Below are positions 44,286-54,556 of a stretch of DNA of 64,000 bases, piece after piece. Source of the stretch: an uncultured Carboxylicivirga sp. (GTDB lineage: Bacteria; Bacteroidota; Bacteroidia; Bacteroidales; Marinilabiliaceae); assembly GCF_963668385.1 (NCBI RefSeq), contig NZ_OY764327.1:6022724-6086723 (forward strand), written 5' to 3'. The notes under the pieces were generated by a model. That model had not been told where the DNA came from. It saw only the letters and a program-made list of their open reading frames with translations, and ran no database searches. Position 1 is the stretch's first letter, and each line of letters begins with the position of its first letter. Both the position numbers and the translations under genes were made by a program.

Positions 44286-47200
44286 ATGAAGACAGGTTTT
44301 GCGGGCACAATAGCCCGATTATTTATAAATTCGAAATTAACACCATTATTAATGGTGGCCTTTTTGGCAATTGGTATTTACAGCTCATACCTTACACCGC
44401 GCGAAGAAGAGCCTCAGATTGACGTGCCCATTGCAGATATTTATTTTCGTTATCCGGGTGCCAGCCCTAAAGAAGTAGAATCGAGAATTGTTAAACCCAT
44501 TGAAAAAATCATTTCCAATGTAAAAGGAGTTGAATACGTTTACTCCACCTCTATGCCCGAACAAGCAATGCTGATTGTTCAATTCTATGTGGGTGAAGAT
44601 GTGGAAAGAAGTCTGGTAAAATTGTACAACGAAATCATGAAGAACATGGATTTGATGCCACAAGGATCATCAATACCTTTAGTAAAGACACGTTCGATTG
44701 ATGATGTACCAGTATTAGGCTTGACTTTATGGAGTGAGAATTATTCCGACTATCAACTAAAACGTGTTGCTCAGGAGCTCAATTCTGAAATTGAGAAAAT
44801 AACTGATGTATCAGAAACCAAGATCATAGGTGGACGCAACAGAGAAATACAAGTTATATTGAATCGAAATAAAATGGCTGCTTATAAAGTTGATCCATTA
44901 ATGATTGCCCAAATGATTCAATCATCGAACCAACAATCCTCTTCCGGATCGTTCAACCAAAACAACAATGAGTATTTAGTAACCACCGGTACCTTTTTAG
45001 AATCGGCCGAGGAAGTAGGAAACCTGGTTATCGGAAATAATAATAACCAGCCCATTTATCTTCATCAGGTAGCTACTATTAACGACGGCCCTCAGTTACC
45101 AGCCAATTATGTAGCTTTTGGTTACGGTTCGGCTAATAACGAAAAAGATAATTACCCGGGTGAATATAATGCGGTTACCGTATCTGTGGCAAAAATAAGA
45201 GGTGCGGATGCCATGCGTTTAACCGAACAAATTGAGCACAAGATTGAAGCCTTAAAGTCGGAATTAATTCCCGAGGATATTCATGTAGAAATTACACGTA
45301 ACTATGGAGAGTCGGCGTCAGACAAAGTGGGTGAGTTATTGCTACACCTTATGGGGGCCATTGTAGCTGTAACTATAGTAGTTATGCTTGCTATGGGATG
45401 GCGCGGTGGATTAGTCGTATTTATATCTGTACCCATCACCTTTGCATTAACCATGTTTAGTTATTATTTTCTGGATTATACACTAAACCGCATTACCTTA
45501 TTTGCATTGGTATTTGTAACCGGGATTGTTGTTGATGACTCTATCATCATTGCCGAAAATATGCACCGGCATTTTAAAATGCGCGAGCTACCATTTTGGC
45601 AAGCTGCCTTACGCTCCATCGACGAAGTAGGTAACCCAACTATACTGGCTACATTCACCGTAATAGCTGCTGTTCTGCCAATGATTTTTGTATCAGGCAT
45701 GATGGGGCCTTATATGAGTCCGATGCCAATTGGAGCTTCAATTGCAATGATCTTCTCATTATTTGTTGCGTTGATGATCACACCATGGTTAGCTTATCGT
45801 TTATTAAAAACGGAAGACGATGAGGATGACACCAAAGATTATTCGTTGGAAAAAACCATCATCTATAAAATTTATAACAAAACAATGCGCCCCATGATCG
45901 ATAGTCCTGTGAAAAGATGGTCGTTCATTATAGGGGTAACCCTCTTGCTTTTTGCATCAGCTAGTTTATTCTTATTTAAGGTTGTAACAGTTAAGATTTT
46001 GCCTTTCGATAATAAAAACGAATTTCAGGTGGTGGTAGATATGCCCGAAGGCACAACATTGGAGCAAACAGCCAATGTAACCAAAGAATTAGCTGCTTAC
46101 CTGAGAAATCATGAAATGGTTGATAACTACCAAACCTATGTAGGTACATCGGCTCCAATAAATTTTAACGGATTGGTTCGTCATTACGACATCCGACGAG
46201 GCTCTAATGTTGCTGACATTCAGGTAAACCTGGTATCGAAAAAAGAGCGAGACATACAAAGTCATGGCATTGCTAAGGAACTACGCCCTGCTCTTCAGGA
46301 AATTGGTAAGAAGTTTAAAGCTAACGTAAAAGTAGTTGAAGTACCTCCCGGACCTCCTGTGATGTCCACTCTAGTGGCCGAAATTTATGGCCCCGATCAT
46401 GATTCACAAATACAGGTAGCCAAACAAGTAAAAGATTTATTTAAAACCACAGAAAGTGTTGTTGATATTGATTGGATGGTGGAAGACGATCAAACAGAGT
46501 ACACCTTCAATGTAAATAAAGAAAAGGCGGCTCTTTATGGCATTACACCTCAACAAGTAGTACATGCCATCAACATAAACCTTCGGGGGGCTACCGTTTC
46601 GCATTTATATGCCGAAAAAGATCACCAACAAGTTGGTATCCAACTACGATTATCGCAACAAGACCGGAATAATCTGGATGCAATAAAGAAAATCAACCTA
46701 CTCTCTTCATATGGTGATATGGTAGCGGTTGGAGACATTACCGATATTGGAGAAAAAACGAAAGAAAAAAGCATCTATCGCAAAAATCAAAAAGAAGTTG
46801 TATACGTCACTGCCGACGTTGCCGGAGCACTGGAGAGTCCTGTTTATGCCATTTTAGATATGTCGGAAAGACTTGATGAAATATCACTTCCGGATGGCTA
46901 CAACATTGAAGAGTTCTACAATGGCCAGCCTTTCCTCGAAAATGAGTTTGGCTTAAAATGGGATGGCGAATGGCAAATTACTTATGAAGTATTTCGTGAT
47001 TTAGGAACTGCTTTTGCTGTAGTATTGGTAATTATTTACATGCTGATTGTGGGGTGGTTCCAAAATTTGAAAGTACCATTTGTTATGATGATTGCCATAC
47101 CATTGTCGTTGGTTGGTATCGTTTTAGGACATTTAATGCTGAATGCTTTCTTTACGGCTACCTCAATGATTGGTATGATTGCACTGGCGGGTATAATGGT

Positions 47201-47531
47201 CCGAAACTCTATTCTACTAATCGACTTTATCAATATTCGTTTAAGCGAAGGTGCTGATTTGAAAGAAGCTGTGATTGAAGCAGGTGCCGTGCGTACCACT
47301 CCTATTTTATTAACAGCCGGAACAGTAGTAATCGGGGCCATTGTTATTTTGTTTGACCCTATTTTTCAAGGTCTGGCAATATCATTAATGGGTGGAACCA
47401 TTGCTTCAACGTTTTTAACACTAATCATCGTTCCTCTTATCTTTTATATGGTTGAAAAAAAAGGTGACGCCAAAAATACTGATAACGATTATACAGCCGA
47501 AGAAGAAGATAAAAATGACGCTGATTTATAA
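44286..47531 (+). CDS. RND efflux transporter permease
   Basis: A protein of 1081 residues with the AcrB architecture: helix 1 near 17-36, a large periplasmic porter domain, helices 2-6, a second porter domain and helices 8-12. The proton-relay pair D417-D418 lies in TGIVVDDSI in helix 4. In helix 10 the usual lysine position carries arginine (GIMVRNSILL). Substrates may be drugs, bile salts or metals; the sequence does not decide. Confidence 0.93.
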   Translation: MKTGFAGTIARLFINSKLTPLLMVAFLAIGIYSSYLTPREEEPQIDVPIADIYFRYPGASPKEVESRIVKPIEKIISNVKGVEYVYSTSMPEQAMLIVQFYVGEDVERSLVKLYNEIMKNMDLMPQGSSIPLVKTRSIDDVPVLGLTLWSENYSDYQLKRVAQELNSEIEKITDVSETKIIGGRNREIQVILNRNKMAAYKVDPLMIAQMIQSSNQQSSSGSFNQNNNEYLVTTGTFLESAEEVGNLVIGNNNNQPIYLHQVATINDGPQLPANYVAFGYGSANNEKDNYPGEYNAVTVSVAKIRGADAMRLTEQIEHKIEALKSELIPEDIHVEITRNYGESASDKVGELLLHLMGAIVAVTIVVMLAMGWRGGLVVFISVPITFALTMFSYYFLDYTLNRITLFALVFVTGIVVDDSIIIAENMHRHFKMRELPFWQAALRSIDEVGNPTILATFTVIAAVLPMIFVSGMMGPYMSPMPIGASIAMIFSLFVALMITPWLAYRLLKTEDDEDDTKDYSLEKTIIYKIYNKTMRPMIDSPVKRWSFIIGVTLLLFASASLFLFKVVTVKILPFDNKNEFQVVVDMPEGTTLEQTANVTKELAAYLRNHEMVDNYQTYVGTSAPINFNGLVRHYDIRRGSNVADIQVNLVSKKERDIQSHGIAKELRPALQEIGKKFKANVKVVEVPPGPPVMSTLVAEIYGPDHDSQIQVAKQVKDLFKTTESVVDIDWMVEDDQTEYTFNVNKEKAALYGITPQQVVHAININLRGATVSHLYAEKDHQQVGIQLRLSQQDRNNLDAIKKINLLSSYGDMVAVGDITDIGEKTKEKSIYRKNQKEVVYVTADVAGALESPVYAILDMSERLDEISLPDGYNIEEFYNGQPFLENEFGLKWDGEWQITYEVFRDLGTAFAVVLVIIYMLIVGWFQNLKVPFVMMIAIPLSLVGIVLGHLMLNAFFTATSMIGMIALAGIMVRNSILLIDFINIRLSEGADLKEAVIEAGAVRTTPILLTAGTVVIGAIVILFDPIFQGLAISLMGGTIASTFLTLIIVPLIFYMVEKKGDAKNTDNDYTAEEEDKNDADL

Positions 47532-47569
47532 TTATATCCTCAATTAACTAACTAAACAATTGTATTAAA

Positions 47570-47872
47570 ATGAAAATGCTTTTCACCACATCTGCAGCTA
47601 ATCACAGCGAGCAGATTCAAAAAATTTTTAGCGAGCACAATGTTACTTTTTACAATGAGTTTGAAGTAGGTGGTATTGAAAAAATAAAAAAACCTCATCG
47701 ATTAGGTAATTGGTTTGGCCACGGCAATCAACCATTGAGTAGAATAGCTTTTTTTACAATGGTAGAAGATGAAGAGGCCAAAAACCTAATGTTAAAATTG
47801 GAAGAGTGTAAAAAGAAGATACCAGATTGTAAACTTCATGCCTATTTATTAAACATTGAAAAAGGTGTTTAA
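47570..47872 (+). CDS. Small PII-like protein of the efflux operon
   Basis: A protein of 100 residues, 38 bases after the RND gene and before the operon's terminator. The pattern of strand-helix-strand repeats (KMLFTTSAANHSEQIQKIF..., then RIAFFTMVEDEEAKNLMLKL...) suggests a ferredoxin-like PII/CutA fold. It lacks a visible PII T-loop signature. Similar small genes follow RND operons in other Bacteroidota. A regulatory or metal-sensing role is possible but unproven. Confidence 0.6.
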   Translation: MKMLFTTSAANHSEQIQKIFSEHNVTFYNEFEVGGIEKIKKPHRLGNWFGHGNQPLSRIAFFTMVEDEEAKNLMLKLEECKKKIPDCKLHAYLLNIEKGV

Positions 47873-47925
47873 AACGAAAATACTTCAATAATTGAAAGAA
47901 TTGCTGTGTTTTTGAACTTTGTAAT

Positions 47926-47956
47926 AAAAGCCGGAGGTAGATCTTCCGGCTTTTTT
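47926..47956 (+). terminator. Terminator of the efflux operon
   Basis: Stem AAAAGCCGGA with TCCGGCTTTT and a 9-base loop, followed by T, 54 bases after the last stop. Confidence 0.9.
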
Positions 47957-48069
47957 ATGGCCTAAATAAACAAACTTCATGATTAATAGAATAAGTCAGT
48001 CCTCTTTTTCATTCTTTCAAATAAACATCATGCTTTTTAATACGTTATTATGCCTAAACAGAATAGAAT

Positions 48070-48966
48070 ATGATTAACTCTGATAATATAGCAGAACAAT
48101 TCGAACAGCTTCAGCACCAAATTTGTAAGATATTAGATACTGCAGATGGCCAATCTGTATTTGAGATGAATGAATGGCAAAAAGACATAGGCAGGGGTGT
48201 TTCAGGAGTAATGCAAAACGGTAAATACATAGAAAAAGCAGCCGTCAATTTTTCAAAAGTAAGTGGTCCTTTCACTCAACAAATGGCCCAATTACTAGGC
48301 GAAAATGCCACACACTACACTGCTACAGGAGTTTCTTCCATTCTTCACCCGGTTAATGTTCATGTACCAATTATTCACATGAATGTTCGATACTTTGAGC
48401 TGGATAATGGTATTAGCTGGTTTGGTGGAGGCATTGATCTTACTCCTCATTACATTATAAAAGAAGATGCCCGATGGTTTCACCAGCAATTGAAAGAGGT
48501 GTGCGATAATGCTCATCCTAATTTCTACAATCGATTTAAACCTTGGGCCGACGAATACTTTTACTTACCTCATAGAAACGAAACGCGTGGAATTGGAGGT
48601 ATCTTCTTTGATAGAATCAAACCCGGAAAGGAATTGAATTTGGAAGAATTACTTCAGTTTTGTCTTCGATTAGGAGAATTATATCCTCAAATCTATTCCG
48701 AATTAATTCGTCGTCATGGTGACAAACCTGTTACCAAAGAAGAACGAAAATGGCAATTGCTTCGTCGAGGCAGGTATGTTGAATTTAATTTAGTACACGA
48801 TAGAGGCACCAAATTTGGGCTGGTATCAGGTGGAAATACCGAATCAATATTACTTAGCATGCCCCCCGACGCATCCTGGGAATATATGCACACGCCAGAA
48901 AAAGACTCTAAAGAAGCGGCAACATTAGCTTTACTTCAAAAAGATATAGATTGGATTAACATCTGA
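48070..48966 (+). CDS. hemF: Oxygen-dependent coproporphyrinogen III oxidase
   Basis: A protein of 298 residues that converts coproporphyrinogen III to protoporphyrinogen IX using O2. Family blocks are present: HPVNVHVPIIHMNVRYFE, WFGGGIDLTPHY, FFLPHR-like YFYLPHRNETRGIGGIFFD, and RRGRYVEFNLVHDRGTKFGL. Length is standard. It implies haem synthesis under oxic conditions and fits the cytochrome at 4402. It is a single-gene unit. Confidence 0.95.
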   Translation: MINSDNIAEQFEQLQHQICKILDTADGQSVFEMNEWQKDIGRGVSGVMQNGKYIEKAAVNFSKVSGPFTQQMAQLLGENATHYTATGVSSILHPVNVHVPIIHMNVRYFELDNGISWFGGGIDLTPHYIIKEDARWFHQQLKEVCDNAHPNFYNRFKPWADEYFYLPHRNETRGIGGIFFDRIKPGKELNLEELLQFCLRLGELYPQIYSELIRRHGDKPVTKEERKWQLLRRGRYVEFNLVHDRGTKFGLVSGGNTESILLSMPPDASWEYMHTPEKDSKEAATLALLQKDIDWINI

Positions 48967-49084
48967 TTTTATAAGGATGAAATAAAACCCACTTCACCAC
49001 TCTTTTTATCCTCTTGACAAATATAGTAGCAGAATTAATTCTTTTATTGTAGTATAATCGCATCGAATCACATAGGAGAAAATT

Positions 49085-50803
49085 ATGAAAAAACTATTAT
49101 TCTATTTTATGTTTCTGCTTGCATTCGCTGCCGTCCAGTACAGTTGCGATCGTTCATCAGACATTGAAGTAGGCGACAATGATGACGACAATTCAAGTGG
49201 CGAAAGTCATGATGAAGATATCGATTACGAATGGGATTCGAGCAATGGTACTCTCATTGCATTGGAGGCAACATCGATATACGTTGAAGGATCAGGGGTA
49301 ACTGTTTCTGGCACGGTGGCTACTATCGATAGCGGAGGTTATTATACTGTAACAGGTACTCTTAACGATGGGCAGCTACGCGTTAACACAACCGATACAG
49401 AAAGTGTTCACATTCAATTAAACGGAGCCTCCATAACATGCTCTAACAATGCAGCCATTTTTATTGAAGATTCTGAGAAAACCATTATTATGCTGGCCGA
49501 TGATACATATAACAGCCTTACCGATGGATCCTCTTATGGAAATGAAGAAGACGCTAACGCAGCTCTCTATAGTAAATCTGATCTTACTTTATATGGCAAT
49601 GGAACCCTAATTGTAAAAGCTAATTACAACGATGGTATTACCAGTAAAGACGGATTGATTATATCAGGAGGAAATTACAATATTATTGCAGCCGACGATG
49701 CTATTCGAGGTAAAGATTATTTGATCATAAAAGATGGAATTTTTGATATTGAGGCAGGTGGAGATGGTTTTAAATCTGATAACGAAGATAATGGTACGGG
49801 ATATATCGCTATTGATTATAGCGAATGTAATATTGTTTGCGATGGTGACGGTATACAGGCTACCAGCGATTTATCCATTTCAGCAGGTTATTATACAATT
49901 GAATGTGCCGGAGGTTCAACAGGATATTTAGCTGCAGATGCTTCGGCCAAAGGTCTTAAAGCCGGATCGTCACTTATAATAGATGGTGGCTCATTCACGA
50001 TCAATACACCTGATGATGCTATTCATTCCAATGACGCAATAATCATCAATGGAGGAACATCTGAAATTGCGGCCGGCGATGATGCTATTCATGCCGATAA
50101 TACACTTGAAATTAACGATGGCTACTACTCTATTTCGGAATGTTACGAAGGGGTTGAAAGTAATGTTATCACCATAAACGGAGGATCAGTAGTTTTACAT
50201 TCGAGCGATGATGGAATAAACGCTGCTAACGGATCCGGCGGTATGGGGGGAGGAAATTCAACACTAGCTATCAATGGTGGATTTATTGCTGTATATGCTT
50301 CAGGTGATGGCATTGATGTGAACGGTTCTGCAACCATGACCAGCGGTACAGTATTGGTTCACGGGCCTATCAGCAATGGAAACGGACCACTGGACTACGA
50401 TGGAACCTTTTCCATCTCGGGTGGAATATTAGTTGCCGCAGGAAGTTCTGGAATGGCACAAGCTCCAAGTTCATCATCACAAGCCTCGGTGCTGATAAAC
50501 TTTACATCCAGCAATGCAGGTAACACCATGTTTAACCTTCAATCGGCTGCTGGTGACGAAATCATTACATTCACTCCGGGCAAAACATATCAGTCTATTG
50601 TAATATCAAGTCCTGATATCAATGTAGGATCCAGTTATTCTGCCTATTTAAATGGATCGCATAGTGGCTCTGAAAACGAAGGACTATATACAAATGGAGT
50701 TTATTCTTCCGGCAATCAGTATACGAGTTTTACAGCCAATAGTACCACCACAACTATTGGAAGTTCCAGCGGAGGTGGTGGAGGTGGCCCAGGAAGACCT
50801 TAA
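49085..50803 (+). CDS. Cthe_2159-type beta-helix carbohydrate-binding lipoprotein
   Basis: A protein of 572 residues with a lipobox QYSC (lipidated C21) and a very acidic linker (about 26-50). Residues 60-470 consist of right-handed beta-helix rungs repeating patterns such as DDAI-x-NDAIIINGG and GDGID, rich in D, N and G, as in the Cthe_2159 family (PF14262). Family members bind acidic polysaccharide and calcium. The C-terminus is Ser/Thr rich and ends in a glycine run followed by PGRP. It is followed by a sensor kinase, regulator, polyphosphate polymerase and DUF4956 genes, which often accompany this family. Confidence 0.85.
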   Translation: MKKLLFYFMFLLAFAAVQYSCDRSSDIEVGDNDDDNSSGESHDEDIDYEWDSSNGTLIALEATSIYVEGSGVTVSGTVATIDSGGYYTVTGTLNDGQLRVNTTDTESVHIQLNGASITCSNNAAIFIEDSEKTIIMLADDTYNSLTDGSSYGNEEDANAALYSKSDLTLYGNGTLIVKANYNDGITSKDGLIISGGNYNIIAADDAIRGKDYLIIKDGIFDIEAGGDGFKSDNEDNGTGYIAIDYSECNIVCDGDGIQATSDLSISAGYYTIECAGGSTGYLAADASAKGLKAGSSLIIDGGSFTINTPDDAIHSNDAIIINGGTSEIAAGDDAIHADNTLEINDGYYSISECYEGVESNVITINGGSVVLHSSDDGINAANGSGGMGGGNSTLAINGGFIAVYASGDGIDVNGSATMTSGTVLVHGPISNGNGPLDYDGTFSISGGILVAAGSSGMAQAPSSSSQASVLINFTSSNAGNTMFNLQSAAGDEIITFTPGKTYQSIVISSPDINVGSSYSAYLNGSHSGSENEGLYTNGVYSSGNQYTSFTANSTTTTIGSSSGGGGGGPGRP

Positions 50804-50826
50804 GAAACTGTTTTTCTTTCATACTC

Positions 50827-50862
50827 AACATAGTCTCTTGTTAATGTACAAGAGGCTATGTT
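50827..50862 (+). terminator. Strong hairpin after the beta-helix gene
   Basis: Fifteen-base stem AACATAGTCTCTTGT (50827-50841) with ACAAGAGGCTATGTT (50848-50862) and one G-T pair. No T run follows, so it may be a processing or pausing element or a weak terminator. Confidence 0.5.
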
Positions 50863-50934
50863 ACTTATTCCCATCCCACACCACTATGAATAGTTAAAAA
50901 TCATATATTTACTATTCAAATTAAATTTATCCAA

Positions 50935-52140
50935 GTGACAGAATCACCTTTTAAATTAGATACTCGAGCAATTAATTGGTTAGCTGCTATTATCATCGGT
51001 TTATTTGTGATATTTCCGGATATTGTACGATTTATCGATACCGATGATGATATTGTACCACCACATCAAATAGAACAATTCCGACCTACCCCACCCGATC
51101 AACAAATCAATCCTTACTCCCCTAATAATCATTTACCTGAAAAACCTCCTATCAATCCAGATTTTAAACCTCTTAAACCAGATTTTGATAACGGATTTCC
51201 AAAAATTGTATTCGAGTTTTTTTACTTCTTTGCCTTATCATTAATCCTACTTTTTATTAACAACCGAATTACAAATCCTTTCACTCACTTAAAGAAACTT
51301 ACCCGATACCGACTGGCTATTTCCATAATATCAACTTTATTCATCTGCATTTTAGCTCAATATATTTATTCGCTTCTAAAAGGATTTTATTCTCACGGAC
51401 CCAACTTTGGCTTTTTCAACGGAATGGTATTATTCAAATGTTTCTTTGTGAGTATCATCACCGTACTTTTTAGTCAATTAACTCTGGTTTTATTTAAACA
51501 ACAAGAGATTAGATTTGAGATGGAGCAGTTACGTTCAGAAAATTTACAAAATCGTTTCGATGCCTTAACCTCACAAATCAATCCTCATTTCTTTTTTAAT
51601 TCACTCAATGCTTTGTCTGGATTAGTGCGAATAAAAGACAATTCAAATGCACTAAAATACATCAACGAATTGTCTGTTATATTTAGATATGTCTTAAAAG
51701 GTAAATGGCAGGAATTAGTAGTATTGCAAGATGAAATGCAATTTTTAGAGGCATATCAATATCTGCTACAAATCAGATATGGCGAACGACTTTCGTTCAA
51801 CATCAACATTAATAGTGAAGATGAACAAAACTATCGATTACCTTATTTATCGCTTCAACCCTTGATTGAAAATGTAATTAAACACAACATTATCAGCACC
51901 AGCTATCCCATGAAAATCAATATCTTTATTCAAAACAAAGATACATTGATTGTATCCAATCTAATTCAGCCTAAAATTGAAGTTGAACCAAGTACCGGAA
52001 TAGGATTAAACAATCTTAGTAACAGATACAAACTACTGGTTGATAAAAATATTCAATCCTACATTGATAAAGATTTGTTTATTGTAGAATTACCACTAAC
52101 CTCTGTAGACCAAAATAAAAATGAAAGCACTGATTATTGA
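50935..52140 (+). CDS. LytS-type sensor histidine kinase
   Basis: A protein of 401 residues from a GTG start. Helix 1 is at about 14-33, followed by an outside loop (36-89) with many prolines and acidic residues, then helices at about 92-108, 125-147 and 162-187. The kinase domain has the phosphorylated H218 in SQINPHFFFNSLN and the ATP-binding N box LIENVIKHN. The last 20 bases overlap the LytTR regulator gene. The loop is unusual and may be the sensor; its ligand is unknown. Confidence 0.9.
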   Translation: MTESPFKLDTRAINWLAAIIIGLFVIFPDIVRFIDTDDDIVPPHQIEQFRPTPPDQQINPYSPNNHLPEKPPINPDFKPLKPDFDNGFPKIVFEFFYFFALSLILLFINNRITNPFTHLKKLTRYRLAISIISTLFICILAQYIYSLLKGFYSHGPNFGFFNGMVLFKCFFVSIITVLFSQLTLVLFKQQEIRFEMEQLRSENLQNRFDALTSQINPHFFFNSLNALSGLVRIKDNSNALKYINELSVIFRYVLKGKWQELVVLQDEMQFLEAYQYLLQIRYGERLSFNININSEDEQNYRLPYLSLQPLIENVIKHNIISTSYPMKINIFIQNKDTLIVSNLIQPKIEVEPSTGIGLNNLSNRYKLLVDKNIQSYIDKDLFIVELPLTSVDQNKNESTDY

Positions 52141-52876
52141 AGACGAACATACAGCAGCCGAAAATCTGAAAGCTATTATTAAAGAAGAATCTCGGGATAT
52201 GGAAATCATCGATGTGTTGGATAGTATTCAATCTTCAGTTGAGTACCTAAATAATCAACCAATGCCCGATGTCATTTTTATGGATATTCATTTGGCTGAC
52301 GGACAATCATTCTTAATTTTTGAACAAGTAGAAATTACCTGCCCTGTAATTTTCACTACAGCATATGACGAATATGCACTTGAAGCCTTTAAAGTAAATA
52401 GTATCGATTATTTATTAAAGCCTATTCAACCCGAAGATGTTAGTAGAGCCATCAGAAAACTAAACCAATTAACCAACACTGATAAAGATGAATACACCGA
52501 AAGAATTGAAAGCTTTTTAGCCAGCCGTATCACTTATACTAAAACGTTTTTAATTCCTTATAAAGATAAACTTATTCCTATTTCAACCGCTCAAATAGCT
52601 TTTTTCTACACTTCCAATGAAGCTGTTTCGGTCACCACCGTTGACGGAAGATCCTACCCAATGGATAAATCGTTAGACACATTAATGAACAAACTCGATC
52701 CCGGTTCTTTTTTCAGAGCAAACCGTCAATTTATTATTGCCCATCAAGCCATAAAGGAAGTAGCCATTTGGTTCGGCAATCGCTTATCTGCCACTTTAGT
52801 TGTACCAACCGAGGAACGCATAATCATCAGCAAAGCAAGAGTTTCGTCCTTTAAAAAATGGCTTGCTCAAAATTAG
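52121..52876 (+). CDS. LytTR-family response regulator
   Basis: A protein of 251 residues with a receiver domain (phospho-acceptor D55 in FMDIHLAD, lysine in YLLKPI) and a C-terminal LytTR DNA-binding domain (about 145-250, including the family's FFRANRQFII). It is partner to the overlapping kinase gene. Its position between the beta-helix gene and the polyphosphate polymerase gene suggests that it controls this locus. Confidence 0.93.
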   Translation: MKALIIEDEHTAAENLKAIIKEESRDMEIIDVLDSIQSSVEYLNNQPMPDVIFMDIHLADGQSFLIFEQVEITCPVIFTTAYDEYALEAFKVNSIDYLLKPIQPEDVSRAIRKLNQLTNTDKDEYTERIESFLASRITYTKTFLIPYKDKLIPISTAQIAFFYTSNEAVSVTTVDGRSYPMDKSLDTLMNKLDPGSFFRANRQFIIAHQAIKEVAIWFGNRLSATLVVPTEERIIISKARVSSFKKWLAQN

Positions 52877-53078
52877 TCATTTCATCTCCTCTAAAATTTC
52901 CTACTTCACCTCCTAAATTGGTTGCTTTATAGACAAGACGCCATACTATCCCATCTATTTAAAGTAAAATCGTAGTGGAAACAGGTTAAATACGACACTC
53001 TTAACCATTCCACACAGGAAAACATTTTACGAATCAATCCAACCTGATTGAGATTGGATACAATACATTACAAGAATT

Positions 53079-53849
53079 ATGAAAACGTTGGATACTTCCT
53101 ACTTCGATCCTATATCTCTCGAACAAATGGATGGAGTTAAGTTGATGAATCGGACAGATACAAAGTACTGTACTACCCTGGAACAACTCGACAAATTATT
53201 GAAGAAAATTGAGCCTTATTATTATGCCTTAACTATGGAGGGTGAAAATCAACTTCCTTACTCAACAACGTATTTCGATACACCATCAGCCAACATGTAT
53301 TGTAATCACGTTAGAGGGAAAAAGAACCGATATAAAATCAGGCGACGCACCTATCTTTCTACCGGCATTCATTTTATGGAAATTAAGTTTAAAAACAATA
53401 AAGGAAGAACCATTAAAGAACGTATTTCTACACAAGCCATCTTTGATCAATTAAGCAGCGAAGAGCAAGTATTTTTAAACGAACACACTCCTTTTAATCC
53501 GTTTCAATTATCACCTGGTTTATACAATAGTTTTAGCAGATTAACGCTGGTTAACCACAACTTTAAAGAACGTTGTACGATTGATTTTAATTTACTTTTT
53601 GCGCACGACAACGAGATACTGACATTAAAAGATTTGGTTATTATAGAACTTAAAACCGGGCAACGCGACATACACTCCAATCTGGCCATTGCTCTAAGAG
53701 ATATGAGGATTAAACCCTCCAGTTTCAGTAAATACACCATGGGCAGATCATTACTGGATGAAAAGCTTAAAACAAACGCTATTAAACCTAAGCTTCGCAA
53801 CTTAAAGAAACTATCTAGAATCTCTTTTCTATCACCTCAATTAACTTAA
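53079..53849 (+). CDS. VTC-domain polyphosphate polymerase
   Basis: A protein of 256 residues matching the VTC catalytic tunnel domain without SPX or membrane parts. Basic and acidic tunnel motifs are in order: MNRTDTKY (23-30), the YFDT segment near 66, KIRRRTY near 87, MEIKFKNNKGRTIKER near 98-113, the IIELKTG near 188-194 and FSKYTMGRS near 212-220. In yeast Vtc4 these bind ATP and growing polyphosphate. The next gene, a DUF4956 membrane protein 6 bases downstream, is the likely membrane partner. Confidence 0.9.
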   Translation: MKTLDTSYFDPISLEQMDGVKLMNRTDTKYCTTLEQLDKLLKKIEPYYYALTMEGENQLPYSTTYFDTPSANMYCNHVRGKKNRYKIRRRTYLSTGIHFMEIKFKNNKGRTIKERISTQAIFDQLSSEEQVFLNEHTPFNPFQLSPGLYNSFSRLTLVNHNFKERCTIDFNLLFAHDNEILTLKDLVIIELKTGQRDIHSNLAIALRDMRIKPSSFSKYTMGRSLLDEKLKTNAIKPKLRNLKKLSRISFLSPQLT

Positions 53850-53855
53850 ATATTA

Positions 53856-54539
53856 ATGACTACAAATATTTTATCTGTCACATCACTATATACGTATTTA
53901 TTAGAAACATTTGGCTGGGAAGAGAACCTACGCTTTTTAGACATTAAACTGATTAATGTTAGCGACTTAACGGAATTAATAGTTCGGTTTGCACTCAACC
54001 TATTACTCATTTTTGTGATTGTGCATTTTATGTACGCCCGAGGCAGTAAACGCAAAGACTTTTATTTTAGCTACTTATCTATTGGTGTATTAGTTTTTTT
54101 AATGTGCTTTTTACTAAGTAGTGTCAAACTTGAATTGGGTTTTGCCATGGGATTGTTTGCCATTTTTGGTATTATCCGCTACCGAACCGATGCTATACCC
54201 ATTAAAGAAATGACCTATCTATTTATAGTGATTGGAATCTCGGTAATAAATGCCTTAGCAAATAAAAAAGTAAGCTACAGTGAATTAATGTTTACCAATG
54301 GCATTATTCTACTTGGATTATGGTTTCTTGAAAAACGACTTAGCCTGAAACAAGAAAACTGCATTACTCTTATCTACGAAAGAATAGAAAATATACATAC
54401 TCTGAAGCAAGATGAACTATTAAATGATTTAAAAAATCGAACTGGAATAGCAATCAAACGGTATGAAATTCAGAAAATAGATTTTTTACGAGACGTTGCA
54501 GAAATAACTCTGTATTTCAATGCTAATGGAAAAGACTAA
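53856..54539 (+). CDS. DUF4956 membrane protein
   Basis: A protein of 227 residues with four to five hydrophobic segments (about 43-66, 70-92, 96-112, 122-140, 148-162). It carries the family's core MGLFAIFGIIRYRTDAIPIKEM and a soluble C-terminal alpha/beta part of about 65 residues. Function is unknown. In many bacteria this family is the immediate neighbour of VTC-type polymerases, which suggests that it anchors the enzyme or moves the polymer across the membrane (inference). Confidence 0.85.
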   Translation: MTTNILSVTSLYTYLLETFGWEENLRFLDIKLINVSDLTELIVRFALNLLLIFVIVHFMYARGSKRKDFYFSYLSIGVLVFLMCFLLSSVKLELGFAMGLFAIFGIIRYRTDAIPIKEMTYLFIVIGISVINALANKKVSYSELMFTNGIILLGLWFLEKRLSLKQENCITLIYERIENIHTLKQDELLNDLKNRTGIAIKRYEIQKIDFLRDVAEITLYFNANGKD

Positions 54540-54556
54540 TTACTAACACATACCTG

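Noticed and set aside
49013-49064. Sigma-70-like TTGACA and TATAAT before the beta-helix gene
   Set aside because: The two elements are about 33 bases apart, far beyond a functional spacer, and Bacteroidota use a different consensus.
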